Shown one piece after another: positions 6,641 to 8,504 of a stretch of 8,504 nt of DNA. The first letter of the stretch is position 1. Every line of letters begins with the position of its first letter. This stretch comes from an uncultured Prosthecobacter sp. (lineage in GTDB: Bacteria; Verrucomicrobiota; Verrucomicrobiia; Verrucomicrobiales; Verrucomicrobiaceae), in NCBI GenBank assembly GCA_937941745.1, contig CALDGV010000313.1, positions 1-8,504 of the forward strand, written 5' to 3'. The position numbers and the translations under genes are program-made. A model generated the notes under the pieces. That model did not search any database, was not told where the DNA came from, and worked only from the letters and a program-made list of their open reading frames with translations.

Positions 6641-6709
6641 AAAAGAAAACTCTCGCGCAAGAGCCGGAGCGCTTGACCCGTCCGGTTGTTTCCGTGTTTT
6701 CTCCATCCT

Positions 6710-8041
6710 GTGACTCCTGACCAAATCCAGCTCCTTTATCTTTCCGTGGCCTCGGTGGCCGTCCTTGTGCTGCTCATCGCCTGGGTGCGCATGAATGCTT
6801 TCCTGGCCTTGCTGCTGGCGGCGATGGTCATGGGCGTGGGCTCAGGCATGGATCCCATGGCGATGATGACGGCCTTTGAAAAAGGCATGGGAGGTACGCT
6901 TGGTGGCATTGCCGGCATTTTAGGTCTGGGCACGATTCTCGGAGGCCTCCTGGCTGCTTCAGGGGGGGCGGATGTGCTTGCCAAGGCATTGATCGGTCTC
7001 TTTGGCCCGAAGCGCGTGCACTGGTGCCTGATGGTGCTGGGGCTTCTGATCGGACTTACCACTTGGTTCGCGGTCGGTCTGGTGATGCTGGTGCCTATTT
7101 TGCTGACGCTGGCCCGTGAAACCAAGGAGCCGTTTTTGAAGCTCGCGATCCCGCTTTTGGCCGTGCTTTCGATCATGCATGGCGTGATGCCTCCACATCC
7201 TGGCCCTGTGGTGGCGTTGCAGGCGCTGAATGCCGACCTGGGCAAGGTGATCCTTTGGGGGCTGCTCGCCGCGGTGCCTGTGGCTGCAGTTTCAGGCCCC
7301 ATTTTTGCCCACTGGGCCATGAAGCGTGTCAAAGTGGAGGCTCCACAGCCGCCTCCCGTGGATCCTGCCATCGCCGCCCGGCCCAAGCCATCGCTCGCGG
7401 TCACCGTGGCGGTTCTAACGGTGCCGATCCTGCTGCTGCTGACGCAGACAGTGGCCGAGCTGTTGTATGAGGATAAAGCTCATCCTGTGCGCCAAGTCTG
7501 CTCGGTGATCGGCAATCCAACCCTGGCCCTGGGCATCTCGGTGATCTTCGCCGGTCTCGCGTTCCGCTTTTCCCGCAATGAAGCGCTGAAAATGGGGGAG
7601 AAGGCCATCGCGGCTGTCGGGATGACCTTGCTGGTGGTCGGCGGTGGTGGCGGATTCAAAGGTGTGCTGGAGGCGAGTGGCGCAGCAACCGCCATCGGAG
7701 CGATGGCCACGGCAGCTCATCTGCCGCCCATGATCTTCGGCTGGCTGTGCGCGGCATTGGTGCGTGTGGCGACGGGTTCGGCCACCGTGGCCATCACTAC
7801 GGCCAGCGGTCTCGTGGCTCCCGTGGTGCTGGGCAATCCTGAGGTGAATCCAGAGCTTGTGGTGGTGGGAATCGGCTGCGGTTCACTCTTCCTTTCCCAC
7901 CTGAACGATGCCGGCTTCTGGATCGTGAAGGAAACGCTTGGCATGACGGTGGCCCAGACACTGCGCACCTGGACCGTCACGGAAACGCTCGTGGGCATCA
8001 CCGGATTGCTGGTTGCCTGGGGCTTGGACAGCTTGTTCTAA
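6710..8041 (+). CDS. gntP: GntP family gluconate/sugar-acid:H+ symporter
   Basis: This is an inner-membrane permease of 443 residues, the normal size for the family, and hydrophobic throughout with roughly 12 or more membrane segments. Family motifs are in order: GGTLGGIAGILGLGTILGG near residues 61-79, HGVMPPHPGPVVA at about 157-169, GGGGGFKGVLEASGA near 311-325, RVATGSATVAITTASGLVAP at about 352-371, and SHLNDAGFWIVKE at about 396-408. It should import gluconate or a related aldonate or hydroxy-acid with protons; the exact substrate (gluconate, idonate, glycerate, fructuronate) cannot be read from sequence. A central hydrophilic loop near 205-228 carries QPPPVDP. I chose the GTG at 6710 (VTPDQIQLLYLSVASV); a TTG at 6686 would add 8 residues including an unlikely Cys-Phe-Leu-His start. 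No gluconate kinase or dehydrogenase is adjacent. Confidence 0.92.
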   Translation: MTPDQIQLLYLSVASVAVLVLLIAWVRMNAFLALLLAAMVMGVGSGMDPMAMMTAFEKGMGGTLGGIAGILGLGTILGGLLAASGGADVLAKALIGLFGPKRVHWCLMVLGLLIGLTTWFAVGLVMLVPILLTLARETKEPFLKLAIPLLAVLSIMHGVMPPHPGPVVALQALNADLGKVILWGLLAAVPVAAVSGPIFAHWAMKRVKVEAPQPPPVDPAIAARPKPSLAVTVAVLTVPILLLLTQTVAELLYEDKAHPVRQVCSVIGNPTLALGISVIFAGLAFRFSRNEALKMGEKAIAAVGMTLLVVGGGGGFKGVLEASGAATAIGAMATAAHLPPMIFGWLCAALVRVATGSATVAITTASGLVAPVVLGNPEVNPELVVVGIGCGSLFLSHLNDAGFWIVKETLGMTVAQTLRTWTVTETLVGITGLLVAWGLDSLF

Positions 8042-8072
8042 AGCTGCTCCAGCAGGTCCAGGCTTGGATTGA

Positions 8073-8504
8073 TCAGCGTTTCACGGCGTCCCAAACCTTC
8101 GTATATTTAGCGAGATCGGCCCCCAGGTCCTGAATGACCTCGCTACGGCCACGCACGTCCTCAGGAATGACCACGGCAGGATTGCTGAGAAACTCGGGGC
8201 TCACTTTTTTGAGCGCTGCCGTGTTGGGACAAAGGTAGCCGGTCCACTGCATGTTTTCAGCTGCGGTATCCGCATCGAGCAGATGGTTGATAAAGGCGTG
8301 GGCCAGGGCCGGTTGAGGCGCGCTTTTGGGGATCACCATCTCATCGCAGCCCATCACCACACCCTCCTGAGGGATGATGAGCGCAATTTTTTCATTCTCC
8401 TGGGCAACCTGCCAGAGATCGCCGCTGTAGCCGTGCACCAGGGTGAATTCGCCGGAGTCCAGGCCTGACTTGTAGCCTTCATTGTCAAACTTGGCTGCAG
8501 ATGC
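8073..8504 (-). CDS. Polyamine-type ABC transporter substrate-binding protein, 5' part outside window
   Basis: 143 C-terminal residues are visible and the frame remains open to the window edge, so the start and signal peptide lie beyond it. The layout matches the second lobe of PotD/PotF-like periplasmic binding proteins: KSGLDSGEFTLVHGYSGDLW, then IIPQEGVVMGCDEMVIPKSA, then AHAFINHLLDADTAAENMQW.GY..PNTAAL and a closing YTKVWDAVK helix. The aspartate in GCDEMVIP matches the conserved ligand-binding Asp of PotD. Two aromatic positions of the E. coli PotD pocket seem to be His (in LVHGYSGD) and Gly (in VMGCDEM) here, so the ligand may not be spermidine. It converges on gntP with a 31-bp gap that holds no obvious terminator. 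The permease and ATPase genes, if present, are outside the window. Confidence 0.8.
   Translation of the reverse strand, partial: ASAAKFDNEGYKSGLDSGEFTLVHGYSGDLWQVAQENEKIALIIPQEGVVMGCDEMVIPKSAPQPALAHAFINHLLDADTAAENMQWTGYLCPNTAALKKVSPEFLSNPAVVIPEDVRGRSEVIQDLGADLAKYTKVWDAVKR

Noticed and set aside
6673..6701. TTGACC as a -35 box for gntP
   Set aside because: No acceptable -10 hexamer occurs 15-19 bp downstream; the sequence there is GTTTTC-like.
6736..7404. 222-residue open frame antisense to gntP
   Set aside because: GntP motifs on the plus strand are unmistakable; the antisense product is low-complexity Ser/Thr/Pro/Ala sequence typical of shadows of membrane-protein genes.
8042..8072. Possible bidirectional terminator between gntP and the binding-protein gene
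   Set aside because: Only 4-bp hairpins (for example TCCA-GGCT-TGGA) with no T run are present in the 31-bp gap.

Overview
The window reads as a piece of a Verrucomicrobiota chromosome, most likely near Verrucomicrobiaceae/Prosthecobacter; this is inference from protein style, not a database match. The reasons are GC-rich coding DNA, almost no Shine-Dalgarno sequences, several exported proteins with short N-terminal signals, and families I know mainly from Verrucomicrobia and Planctomycetes: the sialidase-like propeller protein, an exported alpha/beta hydrolase with an IYPVCNL motif, and an FG-GAP repeat protein. No tRNA, rRNA, CRISPR array, insertion sequence or phage gene is visible. Coding density is high and no gene-free stretch exceeds about 135 bp.

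Layout. Bases 1-794 (+) hold the 3' part of a sialidase/glycosidase-like protein. Its last 44 bp overlap, tail to tail, an HPP-family membrane protein (751-1476, -). That gene follows a thioredoxin-like DUF3088 protein (1503-1850, -) in what looks like a two-gene operon. A divergent MarR-family regulator (1938-2375, +) shares an 87-bp control region with it. This region holds an imperfect palindrome (1865-1889) that fills the spacer of a good-looking promoter for the minus-strand pair, so it is a natural candidate for the MarR operator.

From 2439 to 6599 (+) come three exported proteins in a row: an alpha/beta hydrolase with an intact Ser-Asp-His triad, an uncharacterised two-domain beta-rich protein, and a large FG-GAP/VCBS repeat protein. 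The first two almost touch (8 bp between stop and preferred ATG). A GntP-type gluconate/sugar-acid:H+ symporter follows (6710-8041, +). Facing it is the C-terminal part of a polyamine-type ABC substrate-binding protein (8073-8504, -), which runs off the window.

Working together. The sialidase-like protein, the exported hydrolase, the beta-sandwich protein, the repeat protein and the sugar-acid permease fit a scavenger of extracellular polysaccharides, but the sequence does not prove that they form one pathway. The most self-contained and least explained unit is the MarR / DUF3088 / HPP cassette with its palindrome: a possible locally regulated redox-plus-membrane module of unknown substrate.
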